From: Aalborgiella sp040079635
Lineage (GTDB): Bacteria > Pseudomonadota > Gammaproteobacteria > Burkholderiales > Burkholderiaceae_C
Direction: 5' to 3'
Assembly: GCA_040079635.1 (NCBI GenBank)
Contig: JBEBJY010000001.1
Span: forward strand, 109,803-173,802
DNA length: 64,000 nucleotides
The notes beneath the pieces are model-generated. The model was not told the DNA's origin and searched no databases. It saw nothing but the letters and a program-made list of their open reading frames with translations. Positions 8,859 through 16,441 of the stretch are shown here, in pieces. The position numbers were made by a program, and so were the translations under genes. The first letter of the stretch is position 1. The number at the start of each line of letters is the position of its first letter.

Positions 8859-9845
8859 TCATTTCAACCAGCCACGTTTTCGGAAGTACCACATAGGAAC
8901 TAACGCGCTGCACAGCATCAATATCAAGGCATACGGGTAGCCTAACGACCAGTCAAGTTCGGGCAAAAATTTGAAATTCATGCCGTAAATACTGGCTATC
9001 AGCGTGGGCGGTAGCAAAGCAACGCTGGCCACGGAGAAGATTTTGATGATCTTATTTTGGTTGATGTTGATGAAACCGACGGTGGCATCCATCAAAAAGT
9101 TGATTTTTTCAAAAACAAATGCGGTGTGCGAGTCGAGTGAGTCAATATCCCGCAAAATTTGCCGTGCTTCTTCAAACTGCTCTGCATTCAGCATTTTGCT
9201 GCGCATCACAAAACTAAGCGCCCTGCGGGTATCCATCATGTTGCGGCGAATCGTGCCGTTCAAGTTCTCATGCCGTGCAATCGCACCCAGTACTTCGCCA
9301 GCCAAAGCATCCGTCACATCGCCAGACAACACTTGGCGGCTGACGGTTTCTAAACCATCGTAAATACCCTCTAAGGTGTCGGCGGAATATTCCGCATCAG
9401 CATCAAACAATTTAAGTAACACTTCTTTGGCGTCTTCAAGCAGACCTGGCGCACGGCGCGCTCGCATACGTAAGAGCCTAAAAACAGGTACATCTTCATC
9501 GTGAATGGAGAATAAAACACCGTGGCTTTTGAGCTGCGTGTTGGCCAAATTCAAAATAAATGCTACACGAACTGTGCCAGGTTCTTTGTCATCAGCGACC
9601 AAAAAGTCAGAGCGAATGTGCAAATCACCGTTGTCTTCTTCGTAAAAACGGGCGGATTCTTCGATGTCTTCATCCATCGCGTCTTCTGGAATTGACAAAC
9701 CATAATGTTGCTTAACCCAGCGTTTTTCTTCTAAAGTGGGTGACTCCAGATCTACCCAAATAGGCTGAAACTTGGTAAGTTCTTCTAGCGACTCGATCTC
9801 TTCTTGGAAAAGTCGACCATTGGCTAGGGAAAAGATATTGAGCAT
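8859..9845 (-). CDS. corA: Magnesium/cobalt transporter CorA
   Basis: A 328-residue inner-membrane divalent cation channel of the CorA family. The signature YGMN is at residues 287-290, directly after the first of two C-terminal membrane segments (about 270-288 and 304-322), and is followed by the short acidic periplasmic loop FLPELDW. The N-terminal two thirds is the acidic cytoplasmic funnel domain. Length is typical. A hairpin with a terminator-like shape lies in the leader about 20 bases upstream of the start (9866-9908). The gene is followed closely by psd. Confidence 0.95.
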   Translation of the reverse strand: MLNIFSLANGRLFQEEIESLEELTKFQPIWVDLESPTLEEKRWVKQHYGLSIPEDAMDEDIEESARFYEEDNGDLHIRSDFLVADDKEPGTVRVAFILNLANTQLKSHGVLFSIHDEDVPVFRLLRMRARRAPGLLEDAKEVLLKLFDADAEYSADTLEGIYDGLETVSRQVLSGDVTDALAGEVLGAIARHENLNGTIRRNMMDTRRALSFVMRSKMLNAEQFEEARQILRDIDSLDSHTAFVFEKINFLMDATVGFININQNKIIKIFSVASVALLPPTLIASIYGMNFKFLPELDWSLGYPYALILMLCSALVPMWYFRKRGWLK

Positions 9846-9865
9846 GGCTCTCTCCCGAAATAAGG

Positions 9866-9908
9866 TTGCATTAAAAAAGGGGTGGTTTAGCTTTCAACCC
9901 CAATGCAA
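9866..9908 (-). promoter_or_regulatory. Candidate attenuator-like hairpin in corA leader
   Basis: Read on the minus strand, the leader holds GGGGT, a 13-base loop, ACCCC and then six T residues: a five-pair stem plus T-run that looks like a small intrinsic terminator. Around it, TTGCATT (9902-9908) and AATGCAA (9866-9872) form a perfect outer seven-pair stem that would enclose the T-run. The two features could form together or compete. The corA ATG starts 20 bases later. Magnesium-responsive leaders are known for other transport genes, but control here is inference. Confidence 0.35.
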
Positions 9909-10075
9909 ACACCCATGCGTTCAATGCAGGGCTATTTGGGAGTTAAAAGCTACCGACTAGGGTAGGTTTCCAAGCGATTGCTCCATTATTTGTAACGGGT
10001 TGATTATGGCACTTTATGGGCCTTTTGTAAGGGTTTATTACTAAGTGATAAAGTCAAAGGCTGATTTAGGAAAAT

Positions 10076-11323
10076 ATGTCGATACAAGTACCAAGCTCCG
10101 TGCCTCGTTCACTCTCGCCTAAGCGAGAACTCTGGCTTTTGCTCACCTTAGCGGGCATCCAATTCACCCATATTCTTGATTTCATGATCATGATGCCTTT
10201 GGGGCCACAATTTACACGCATTTTCTCCATCACAGACGCACAGTTTGGCATGTTGGTGTCCGCTTATACCTTGGCTGCGGGTGCCTCAGGGCTACTGGCC
10301 GCCACTTATTTGGATAAATTCGGCCGCAAAAAACTGCTTTTGGTGTTGTACATCTGCTTTGGCTTGGCAACGCTTGCTTGCGGGCTAGCGCCGACTTATT
10401 ACACCTTGATGGTGGCTCGGGTATTAGCCGGCGTCTTTGGTGGCGTATTGTCCGCCCTGTCTCAAACGATTATTGCGGATGTTATTCCGTACGAGCGACG
10501 TGGTCGCGCGATGGGTATTGTGATGACATCATTCTCTGTGTCCACTGTGGCGGGTGTGCCCTTGGGCTTGTTTTTGGCAGCGCATTTCAGTTGGCATGCG
10601 CCATTTTTTGGTATCGCTACTTTGGTTGGATTGCTCGCTGCTGGCGCTTACATCACTTTGCCGCCATTGGCGGATCATTTGAAATTGAAAAACAGACCAT
10701 CAGCTTGGCAGGGCATTGAGCAAGTGCTTGCAGATGCCAACCATTTGAAGGCCTTTGCATTCTCAGGTTTGCTGATGTTTGCAGGTTTTACAGTTATTCC
10801 GTTTATCACCATTTATCTGCAAACCAATGTTGGTTGGCGCACCGACCAAGTGCCATATGTGTATTTGTGTGGCGGTTTGGTGACCTTGCTGACTGCGCGG
10901 TTGATTGGCGTGTTGACTGATTGTAAGGGGAAAGTAGTCATGTTTCGATTGATGGCCGTCTTGGTTATTATTCCTATGGTTGTTACTACGCTTACAGAAG
11001 GCTGGCCAATGTGGGCTGTTTTGGTGGTTTCAACAGCTTTCTTTGCCTGTATGAGTGGGCGCATGATTCCAGGTATGGCCATCATCACCGCTGCCGCTAA
11101 CCCGCAATTACGGGGTACTTTCATGGCCTTGAATTCAGCTGTTCAGTCAGCAGCCATGGGGATAGCCGCCTTTATTGGTGGCTTAATCATCAGTCGCGAT
11201 GCGCAAAATTTAGTTCAGCACTATTGGATAGCTGCGCTGGTTGGCTCCGGGGCGAGCGTTGCAGCCATTTTTATTGTTGGCAAGCTGAAGTTGTATCAAA
11301 CTAACATGCCAGCTGCCAAATAA
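10076..11323 (+). CDS. MFS transporter, AraJ/DHA1-like
   Basis: A 415-residue major-facilitator protein with about twelve transmembrane segments. The loop 2-3 motif is visible as LDKFGRKK (about residues 81-88), and the fourth-to-fifth segment region reads YERRGRAMG. These features and the length match the drug/sugar efflux family that includes AraJ. Substrate is unknown. It is transcribed divergently from corA across about 230 bases and stands alone, with about 210 bases to hpf. Start is ATG 10076, preceded by AGGA at 10069-10072. Confidence 0.88.
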   Translation: MSIQVPSSVPRSLSPKRELWLLLTLAGIQFTHILDFMIMMPLGPQFTRIFSITDAQFGMLVSAYTLAAGASGLLAATYLDKFGRKKLLLVLYICFGLATLACGLAPTYYTLMVARVLAGVFGGVLSALSQTIIADVIPYERRGRAMGIVMTSFSVSTVAGVPLGLFLAAHFSWHAPFFGIATLVGLLAAGAYITLPPLADHLKLKNRPSAWQGIEQVLADANHLKAFAFSGLLMFAGFTVIPFITIYLQTNVGWRTDQVPYVYLCGGLVTLLTARLIGVLTDCKGKVVMFRLMAVLVIIPMVVTTLTEGWPMWAVLVVSTAFFACMSGRMIPGMAIITAAANPQLRGTFMALNSAVQSAAMGIAAFIGGLIISRDAQNLVQHYWIAALVGSGASVAAIFIVGKLKLYQTNMPAAK

Positions 11324-11535
11324 GCCGTTTCACTGACTTACATCAAATACTAGAAAAATTTGCAGAAAAGCTTGCTTGGCTACTTGCAAATGTTGAGCAG
11401 TGAGCGCATAGTAAAGTTACTTGAGGGAAGGTTTCAAGATTTAGCTTAAACCCTTAGGTGTTGCTTGCGCACGAGTTTGCTGTGTAGGAAAAGTTAGCTC
11501 AATGCGTGTTTTGCTTTTGTTTTAGGAGGCTACGT

Positions 11536-11865
11536 ATGAATTTGACAATCAGCGGTCACCATCTCGAAGTTACCCCAGCCTTACGCAGTTATGTAACGGC
11601 TAAGTTAGATCGAATTACACGGCATTTTGACCAACTGGTTGATGTGAAAGTTTTGCTAACGGTAGAAAATCAAAAGGAAAAAGACCGAAGACAACGCGCT
11701 GAGTGCAATATTCATGTCAAAGGTAGTGATATGTTTGCTGAGAGTTCGCACGAAGACCTGTACGCTGCTGTCGATGACTTGGTCGACAAGCTGGATCGTC
11801 AAGTTGGACGACACAAAGACAAGGTGAAAGATCACCATCACGATGCACCAAAACGTTTGATGTAG
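11536..11865 (+). CDS. hpf: Ribosome hibernation promoting factor, short form
   Basis: A 109-residue protein of the HPF/YfiA (RaiA) family that binds the 30S decoding site in resting cells and promotes inactive 100S ribosomes. It starts MNLTISGHHLEVTPAL and has the basic helix region near residues 80-105. A strong ribosome binding site AGGAGG at 11524-11529 fixes the start at ATG 11536; an open frame extending upstream to 11506 is not part of the gene. In many proteobacteria hpf follows rpoN, but here the upstream gene is an MFS transporter. A strong terminator follows, separating it from ptsN and hprK, with which it is often clustered. Confidence 0.93.
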   Translation: MNLTISGHHLEVTPALRSYVTAKLDRITRHFDQLVDVKVLLTVENQKEKDRRQRAECNIHVKGSDMFAESSHEDLYAAVDDLVDKLDRQVGRHKDKVKDHHHDAPKRLM

Positions 11866-11902
11866 TCAGTTACGACGGCTCAAGCTTTAGTTGTAAAACT
11901 AT

Positions 11903-11952
11903 ACCGCCCTACAAAAAGCTTTCAGGTGAGAGCTGTTTTGTAGGGCGGTTTT
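11903..11952 (+). terminator. Intrinsic terminator after hpf
   Basis: A perfect 14-base stem (11903-11916 with 11936-11949, sequence ACCGCCCTACAAAA) closes a 19-base loop that itself contains AGCT pairs. It is followed by TTTT. It starts 38 bases after the hpf stop, and would end the hpf transcript before ptsN. Confidence 0.9.
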
Positions 11953-12041
11953 GCGTTTGAAGCAAAATTTGGTTCATTTCCCTAAAATTTAGGTCGAATT
12001 CATTCTTAATTCATAGCTCGGTGCATAATCTCTTTCCACGT

Positions 12042-12512
12042 ATGAACAGACTTTCCAGCATATTGCCCGCTCCACAAGTTCTTGTGGGCGTAGAGGCTAC
12101 TAGCAAAAAACGCGCTTTTGAGGAAGCTGGTTTGTTGTTTGAGCAGCTACACGGCTTGAATCGTGCTACGGTGACAGACAGCTTGTTTGCGCGTGAGCGA
12201 TTAGGTTCCACAGGTCTTGGGCATGGTGTAGCCATCCCTCATGGCCGCATCAAGGGCATGAAAACGCCCATGGCGGCCGTCTTCCAGTTGGCGCAACCGA
12301 TTGGTTTTGATGCGCCTGATGAATTACCCGTTAACTTGTTGATTTTTTTGCTGGTGCCTGAAGCAGCAACGCAAAAGCATCTCGAAATTTTGTCTGAAAT
12401 CGCAGAATTATTGAGCGATGCAACGTTACGCGATAAGTTGCAAACGACACAAGACGCGATCCAACTGCACCACTTGATTACTGGCTGGCTGGCAACCCAA
12501 GGTGTTGCATGA
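12042..12512 (+). CDS. ptsN: PTS IIA-like nitrogen regulatory protein PtsN
   Basis: A 156-residue cytoplasmic EIIA-Ntr protein that takes part in regulatory phosphate transfer rather than sugar uptake. The phosphorylated histidine is H67 in GVAIPHGRI. ATG 12042 (MNRLSSILPA) is chosen because the family starts there; an upstream GTG at 12021 in the same frame is less likely. Its stop overlaps the hprK start by four bases, so the two are translationally coupled. This ptsN-hprK pairing is usual in beta-proteobacteria. Confidence 0.94.
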   Translation: MNRLSSILPAPQVLVGVEATSKKRAFEEAGLLFEQLHGLNRATVTDSLFARERLGSTGLGHGVAIPHGRIKGMKTPMAAVFQLAQPIGFDAPDELPVNLLIFLLVPEAATQKHLEILSEIAELLSDATLRDKLQTTQDAIQLHHLITGWLATQGVA

Positions 12513-13456
12513 AGCCCACCGTCGTTAGCGCAGACGTACTATTTGAAGCCTTTCGAACCTACTTGAAGTGGGATTGGTTGGTCGGTTTGGCGGCTTCTGA
12601 GCGCCGATTTGATGAGGTTGCCGTCCGGGCAGCACGTTCAAGTGCAGATTTGGTGGGCTATCTCAATTACATTCATCCCTACCGACTGCAGGTTTTAGGC
12701 GAACGCGAAGTCGCATATTTGACCAACGGCACTGAGGCGGACTGTGCACGGCGCATTGCCAGAATTGTCAAACTTGAACCACCTTTGTTGGTGCTCGGCG
12801 ATGGGCAAACAGCACCGCCTAGCTTGCTTACCTTGTGCGAGCGTGCCCAAATTCCAGTCTTCTCAACCAAAGAGTCTGCAGCTTTCGTGATCGATGTACT
12901 GCGTGCTTACTTGGCCAAGCACTTTTCTGACCGCACCACCATGCATGGTGTGTTCATGGATATTTTAGGTTTGGGCGTGATGATCACTGGCGAATCAGGC
13001 TTAGGTAAAAGCGAGTTAGGCTTGGAGTTGATTTCCCGTGGCAACGGCTTGGTGGCTGACGATGCTGTGGATTTATTTCGCATCAACCAAACCACCATTG
13101 AAGGGCGCTGCCCCGATTTGCTGCAGAACTTGCTAGAAGTGCGCGGCATTGGTTTGTTGGACATTCGGGCCATTTTTGGAGAAACAGCGGTGCGTAGACG
13201 CATGCGCTTGAAGTTGATCGTTCATTTGGTGCGTCGCGAGACCATGGAGCGTGACTACGACCGCATGCCCTCAGTGCCTTTGACGCAAGATGTTATCGGC
13301 ATTCCTGTTCGCAAAGTGGTTATTCAGGTCGTCGCAGGTCGAAATATCGCAGTTTTGGTCGAAGCCGCTGTTCGCAACACTATTTTGCAACTGCGCGGCA
13401 TCGATACCTATGAGGAATTTGCCCAGCGCCAGCGCAAAGCGATGGATGCCGGTTAA
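12509..13456 (+). CDS. hprK: HPr kinase/phosphorylase
   Basis: A 315-residue enzyme that phosphorylates or dephosphorylates the regulatory serine of HPr. The C-terminal kinase domain carries the Walker A motif GESGLGKS at residues 161-168. It also has the HprK signature EVRGIGLLDIRAIFG near residue 210; the N-terminal domain covers about 1-130. In proteobacteria with an incomplete PTS it works with PtsN and HPr in regulation. The start overlaps the ptsN stop (ATGA). It is convergent with fur, with about 25 bases between them. Confidence 0.95.
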   Translation: MKPTVVSADVLFEAFRTYLKWDWLVGLAASERRFDEVAVRAARSSADLVGYLNYIHPYRLQVLGEREVAYLTNGTEADCARRIARIVKLEPPLLVLGDGQTAPPSLLTLCERAQIPVFSTKESAAFVIDVLRAYLAKHFSDRTTMHGVFMDILGLGVMITGESGLGKSELGLELISRGNGLVADDAVDLFRINQTTIEGRCPDLLQNLLEVRGIGLLDIRAIFGETAVRRRMRLKLIVHLVRRETMERDYDRMPSVPLTQDVIGIPVRKVVIQVVAGRNIAVLVEAAVRNTILQLRGIDTYEEFAQRQRKAMDAG

Positions 13457-13481
13457 TTTCAACGGAAAACTTTTAGCGCGG

Positions 13482-13931
13482 CTAAGTTTGCCGCCCCGTT
13501 TTGGGTTTGATCAAGTTGGGGCATTTCACCTTGGTGCAGTTGGCATAGAGGCTCAAAGCATGGTCGGCAATGGCAAAACCTTTAGCTTTCGCAATCGCTT
13601 TTTGGCGTTTTTCAATTTCTTCGTCAAAAAACTCCTCAACTTTGCCGCAGTCTAGGCAAATCAAATGGTCGTGGTGGTGACCTTCGTTGAGCTCATACAC
13701 GGCTCTGCCTCCATCAAAACTACTGCGCGTCAAAATACTGGCTTGTTCGAACTGGAGTAACACGCGGTAAACGGTCGCCAGACCAATGTCCGTGCGATCT
13801 TGCAACAGGATGCGGAACACATCTTCCGCAGTCATATGGCGTGGCTCACCCTTCTGAAAAATTTCCAAAATCTTCAAGCGGGGCAGAGTCGCTTTCAAGC
13901 CCGTATTTTTTAGTTCGTCAATCGTGCTCAT
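13482..13931 (-). CDS. fur: Ferric uptake regulator
   Basis: A 149-residue dimeric iron-responsive repressor. The N-terminal winged helix (about 1-80, with PRLKILEIF and TVYRVL) is followed by the metal-binding region HHHDH (85-89). Structural zinc cysteines are C92 and C95, and C132 and C137. Length is typical. It is divergent from bamE across about 80 bases, a pairing common in beta-proteobacteria, and convergent with hprK. I do not see a convincing Fur box in the shared intergenic region. Confidence 0.96.
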   Translation of the reverse strand: MSTIDELKNTGLKATLPRLKILEIFQKGEPRHMTAEDVFRILLQDRTDIGLATVYRVLLQFEQASILTRSSFDGGRAVYELNEGHHHDHLICLDCGKVEEFFDEEIEKRQKAIAKAKGFAIADHALSLYANCTKVKCPNLIKPKTGRQT

Positions 13932-13951
13932 AAAAGTGCTTTATTTAAGCT

Positions 13952-13980
13952 CATTATTTGGGCTACTCAGCCGCTACAAT
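13952..13980 (+). promoter_or_regulatory. Candidate bamE promoter
   Basis: The sequence GCTACAAT places a TACAAT -10 element at 13975-13980, 30 bases before the bamE ATG. The best -35 at 17-base spacing (CATTAT, 13952-13957) is poor. CTACAAT is a form often seen at Burkholderiales promoters. Position between the divergent fur and bamE genes supports the call. Confidence 0.35.
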
Positions 13981-14010
13981 GACTCCATCATATCGTTATA
14001 GTTGCCCATT

Positions 14011-14394
14011 ATGAATACTACACCGCAGACACATCGCCGCACATTACAGCTTTTACTCGCTAGCTTGGCCATCAGTTTATTAACGGCCTGTGGTTCCATT
14101 CTTTACAAAGCTGAAATCGCCCAAGGCAATTTTGTGTCGAAAGAACAAGTGGCTGCACTCAAACTTGGCATGCCGCGCTTGCAGGTGGCTGATATTTTGG
14201 GTACACCACTGCTTGTCAGTGTTTTTCATGCGGATCGATGGGAATACGTTTTTAACTTGAAGCGCCAAGGTATTGAGACACCATCTTACAAACTTACTGT
14301 TTATTTCAAGGGTGATCTGCTCGACAAGATAGATGGCAGCAATATGCCGACAGAGCAGGAATTTATTGAAACTTTGTCTGGCAATAAGAAATAA
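14011..14394 (+). CDS. bamE: Outer membrane protein assembly factor BamE
   Basis: A 127-residue lipoprotein of the SmpA/OmlA family, part of the BAM complex that folds outer membrane proteins. A signal peptide ends in the lipobox LTAC, with C27 as the lipidated residue. The BamE fold follows (LKLGMPRLQVADILGTP, then WEYVF). Start is ATG 14011 rather than the in-frame TTG at 14002. It is divergent from fur and starts the bamE-dapB-exbB-exbD-leuS run, with dapB 28 bases downstream. Confidence 0.93.
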   Translation: MNTTPQTHRRTLQLLLASLAISLLTACGSILYKAEIAQGNFVSKEQVAALKLGMPRLQVADILGTPLLVSVFHADRWEYVFNLKRQGIETPSYKLTVYFKGDLLDKIDGSNMPTEQEFIETLSGNKK

Positions 14395-14422
14395 AGTTTA
14401 AAGAAAAGATTAAAGAAAAATA

Positions 14423-15244
14423 ATGAAAGACGTGAACTCCGCAAAATTACGCTTGGCTGTTGCGGGTGCCAGTGGCCGCATGGGTCACATGTTGATTGAG
14501 GCTGTGAGTGCTGCAGATGATTGCATATTGGCTGGAGCTCTTGATATTGCTGCCTCACCAGCTATTAATATTGATGCGCTTCAATATATGGGCAAACTGA
14601 GCGGTGTTTTGGTGACAGATGACTTACATCGTGGTTTGGCCAATGCACAGGTCATGATGGATTTCACACGGCCCGAAGGCACATTGGCGCACTTGCAGGT
14701 TTGTCGCGAATTAGGCGTGAAAGCCGTGATCGGCACGACAGGCTTTTCTGACGCTCAAAAAGCTGAAATTGCCGTGATTGCCAAAGATATTGCCATTGTT
14801 ATGTCGCCCAACATGAGTGTGGGCGTGAATGTGACGTTTAAGCTGCTTGAAATGGCTGCGAAAGCCTTGAACACCGGTTATGACATCGAAGTAGTTGAGA
14901 CGCACCACCGCCATAAAATTGACGCCCCTTCAGGTACCGCTCTGAAAATGGGCGAGGTCATGGCAGACGCTTTAGGCCGCAACTTAAAAGACAATGGCGT
15001 TTTTGAACGCTATGGCGTCACAGGGCCTCGCGATGCATCATCGATTGGTTTTTCGACCATTCGTGGCGGCGACGTTATTGGCGACCATACCGTTATTTTT
15101 GCAGGTACGGGTGAGCGTATCGAAATCAGCCACAAAGCATCAAGCCGCGAGTATTACGCTAAAGGCAGTTTGATGGCAGCGCGCTTCTTGGTTGGCAAAC
15201 CAAATGGCTTGTTTGACATGTTTGATGTGCTGAATTTGCGCTGA
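14423..15244 (+). CDS. dapB: 4-hydroxy-tetrahydrodipicolinate reductase
   Basis: A 273-residue cytoplasmic enzyme of lysine and diaminopimelate synthesis, using NAD(P)H. The dinucleotide-binding loop is GASGRMG (15-21), and the catalytic signature is ETHHRHKIDAPSGTAL (about 157-172). Length is typical. Residues about 37-52 (GALDIAASPAINID) overlie a degraded reverse copy of the palindromic element in a poorly conserved part of the N-terminal domain. It is followed by exbB after about 40 bases. Confidence 0.96.
   Translation: MKDVNSAKLRLAVAGASGRMGHMLIEAVSAADDCILAGALDIAASPAINIDALQYMGKLSGVLVTDDLHRGLANAQVMMDFTRPEGTLAHLQVCRELGVKAVIGTTGFSDAQKAEIAVIAKDIAIVMSPNMSVGVNVTFKLLEMAAKALNTGYDIEVVETHHRHKIDAPSGTALKMGEVMADALGRNLKDNGVFERYGVTGPRDASSIGFSTIRGGDVIGDHTVIFAGTGERIEISHKASSREYYAKGSLMAARFLVGKPNGLFDMFDVLNLR
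14530..14577 (-). repeat. Palindromic element, degraded copy in dapB
   Basis: In the reverse orientation, GCTGGAGCT, ATTGCTGCCT and AGCTATTAATAT match the GCCGGC, TTGCCT and AGCTAT...ATA blocks of the element in the right order and spacing. Several bases differ. It is read in the same frame as the reverse copies in proA and waaF. This copy could be chance; confidence is limited. Confidence 0.4.
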
Positions 15245-15283
15245 TTTGGGTGCAAAAACTTAGTTTGTACAACGAGTGAACGC

Positions 15284-15949
15284 ATGAACGCCTTTCAATT
15301 CATCCTCCAAGGCGATGTCATCAGCAAATCAGTGGCTATATTGCTGCTTTTGATGTCGGTTGCCAGTTGGGTGGTGATTTTATTGAAGGCGTGGACATTG
15401 CGCCGCGCCAGTGGTGATGTAGCGCGCAGTACCGCTGCTTTTTGGCAATCCGCCTCGGTTGAATCAGGCTTGCTGCAAGCCACAGCCTTTGATCGCTCTT
15501 CGCTTGTTTCACCGTTGATTTCGGCAAGTCAAACCATCAATAGCGCTGGAAAAGGCGGCATTTCTACGGTCTTTAAGCTCGCGCAAGCCGGCGACAAGGC
15601 TCAGCAGCTTACCCGCGTGCTGCGCGACGCATTGCACAGTATCATCAACCAACTCAATTTTGGCCAAGTGTTGCTGGCCACGGTTGGCTCTACCGCGCCT
15701 TTTGTCGGCTTACTTGGCACAGTTTGGGGTATTTACCACGCGCTCACTAGCATTTCTGGCGCAGGGCAGATGACGATTGCTCAGGTGTCTGGCCCAGTCG
15801 GCGAAGCCTTGGTCATGACCGCCGCTGGCTTGGTGGTCGCCATTCCCGCCGTGCTTGCCTACAACGTGTTTGGTCGCATCATTGGTCGCATTGAAGCCGA
15901 TTTAGAAGGTTTTGCAAGTGATTTGCGCGAGTTGATGAGTCATCATTAA
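15284..15949 (+). CDS. exbB: MotA/TolQ/ExbB proton channel protein
   Basis: A 221-residue inner-membrane protein with three transmembrane segments (about 15-35, 125-147 and 170-195). The conserved GLLGTVWGIYHAL lies in the second segment region. With ExbD it forms the proton-driven motor that energises TonB-dependent uptake, or the Tol system. No tonB or tol gene is next to it. The pair sits in a lysine and aminoacyl-tRNA gene run as in other Burkholderiales. exbD starts 20 bases downstream. Confidence 0.9.
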   Translation: MNAFQFILQGDVISKSVAILLLLMSVASWVVILLKAWTLRRASGDVARSTAAFWQSASVESGLLQATAFDRSSLVSPLISASQTINSAGKGGISTVFKLAQAGDKAQQLTRVLRDALHSIINQLNFGQVLLATVGSTAPFVGLLGTVWGIYHALTSISGAGQMTIAQVSGPVGEALVMTAAGLVVAIPAVLAYNVFGRIIGRIEADLEGFASDLRELMSHH

Positions 15950-15969
15950 AGCAATACCATAAGAACGAC

Positions 15970-16392
15970 ATGAGTTTCGGTCGCCTAGAACGTACCCAGA
16001 GCTCAAAACCTATGAGCGACATCAACATGACGCCTTTGGTCGACGTCATGCTAGTTTTAGTCGTCATTTTCATCATCACCGCCCCGTTGATGACCAGCGC
16101 CATCAAGTTGGATTTACCCAAAACCGAGGCTGCCAAACCCGTCGATGCCCCGAAATTCGTCACAATTGTGGTCGACAAAAGCGGTCAAATCTTCCTGAAT
16201 GACCAGGTCACCAGCCTTGTTCAGTTAACAGATTCCCTCTCAAAAACTGCACAAATTAGCAAGGATACCGAAGTTCAGCTGCGTGCCGACGAAGCTGTGC
16301 CCTATGGCAAAGTGGTTGAAGTTATGGGCGTGGCGCAAAAAGCCGGGTTGAACCGGATTGGCTTTGTGGCTGAGCCTAAATTGACTAAATAA
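15970..16392 (+). CDS. exbD: ExbD/TolR family biopolymer transport protein
   Basis: A 140-residue protein with one N-terminal membrane segment (about 22-42) and a periplasmic domain. The conserved membrane aspartate is D25 in MTPLVDVML, the proton-carrying residue of the ExbD family. It is the partner of the ExbB protein immediately upstream. Length is normal. Confidence 0.92.
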   Translation: MSFGRLERTQSSKPMSDINMTPLVDVMLVLVVIFIITAPLMTSAIKLDLPKTEAAKPVDAPKFVTIVVDKSGQIFLNDQVTSLVQLTDSLSKTAQISKDTEVQLRADEAVPYGKVVEVMGVAQKAGLNRIGFVAEPKLTK

Positions 16393-16441
16393 CGCTCTTT
16401 TCGCCTCAAATTTGCATTACTGCAGCCTCTACAATTGAGGG

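Noticed and set aside
11366..11400. Possible sigma-54 promoter before hpf (TTGGCTACTTGCAAAT)
   Set aside because: The spacing and the GG/GC dinucleotides do not fit the required TGGC-N8-TTGC pattern.
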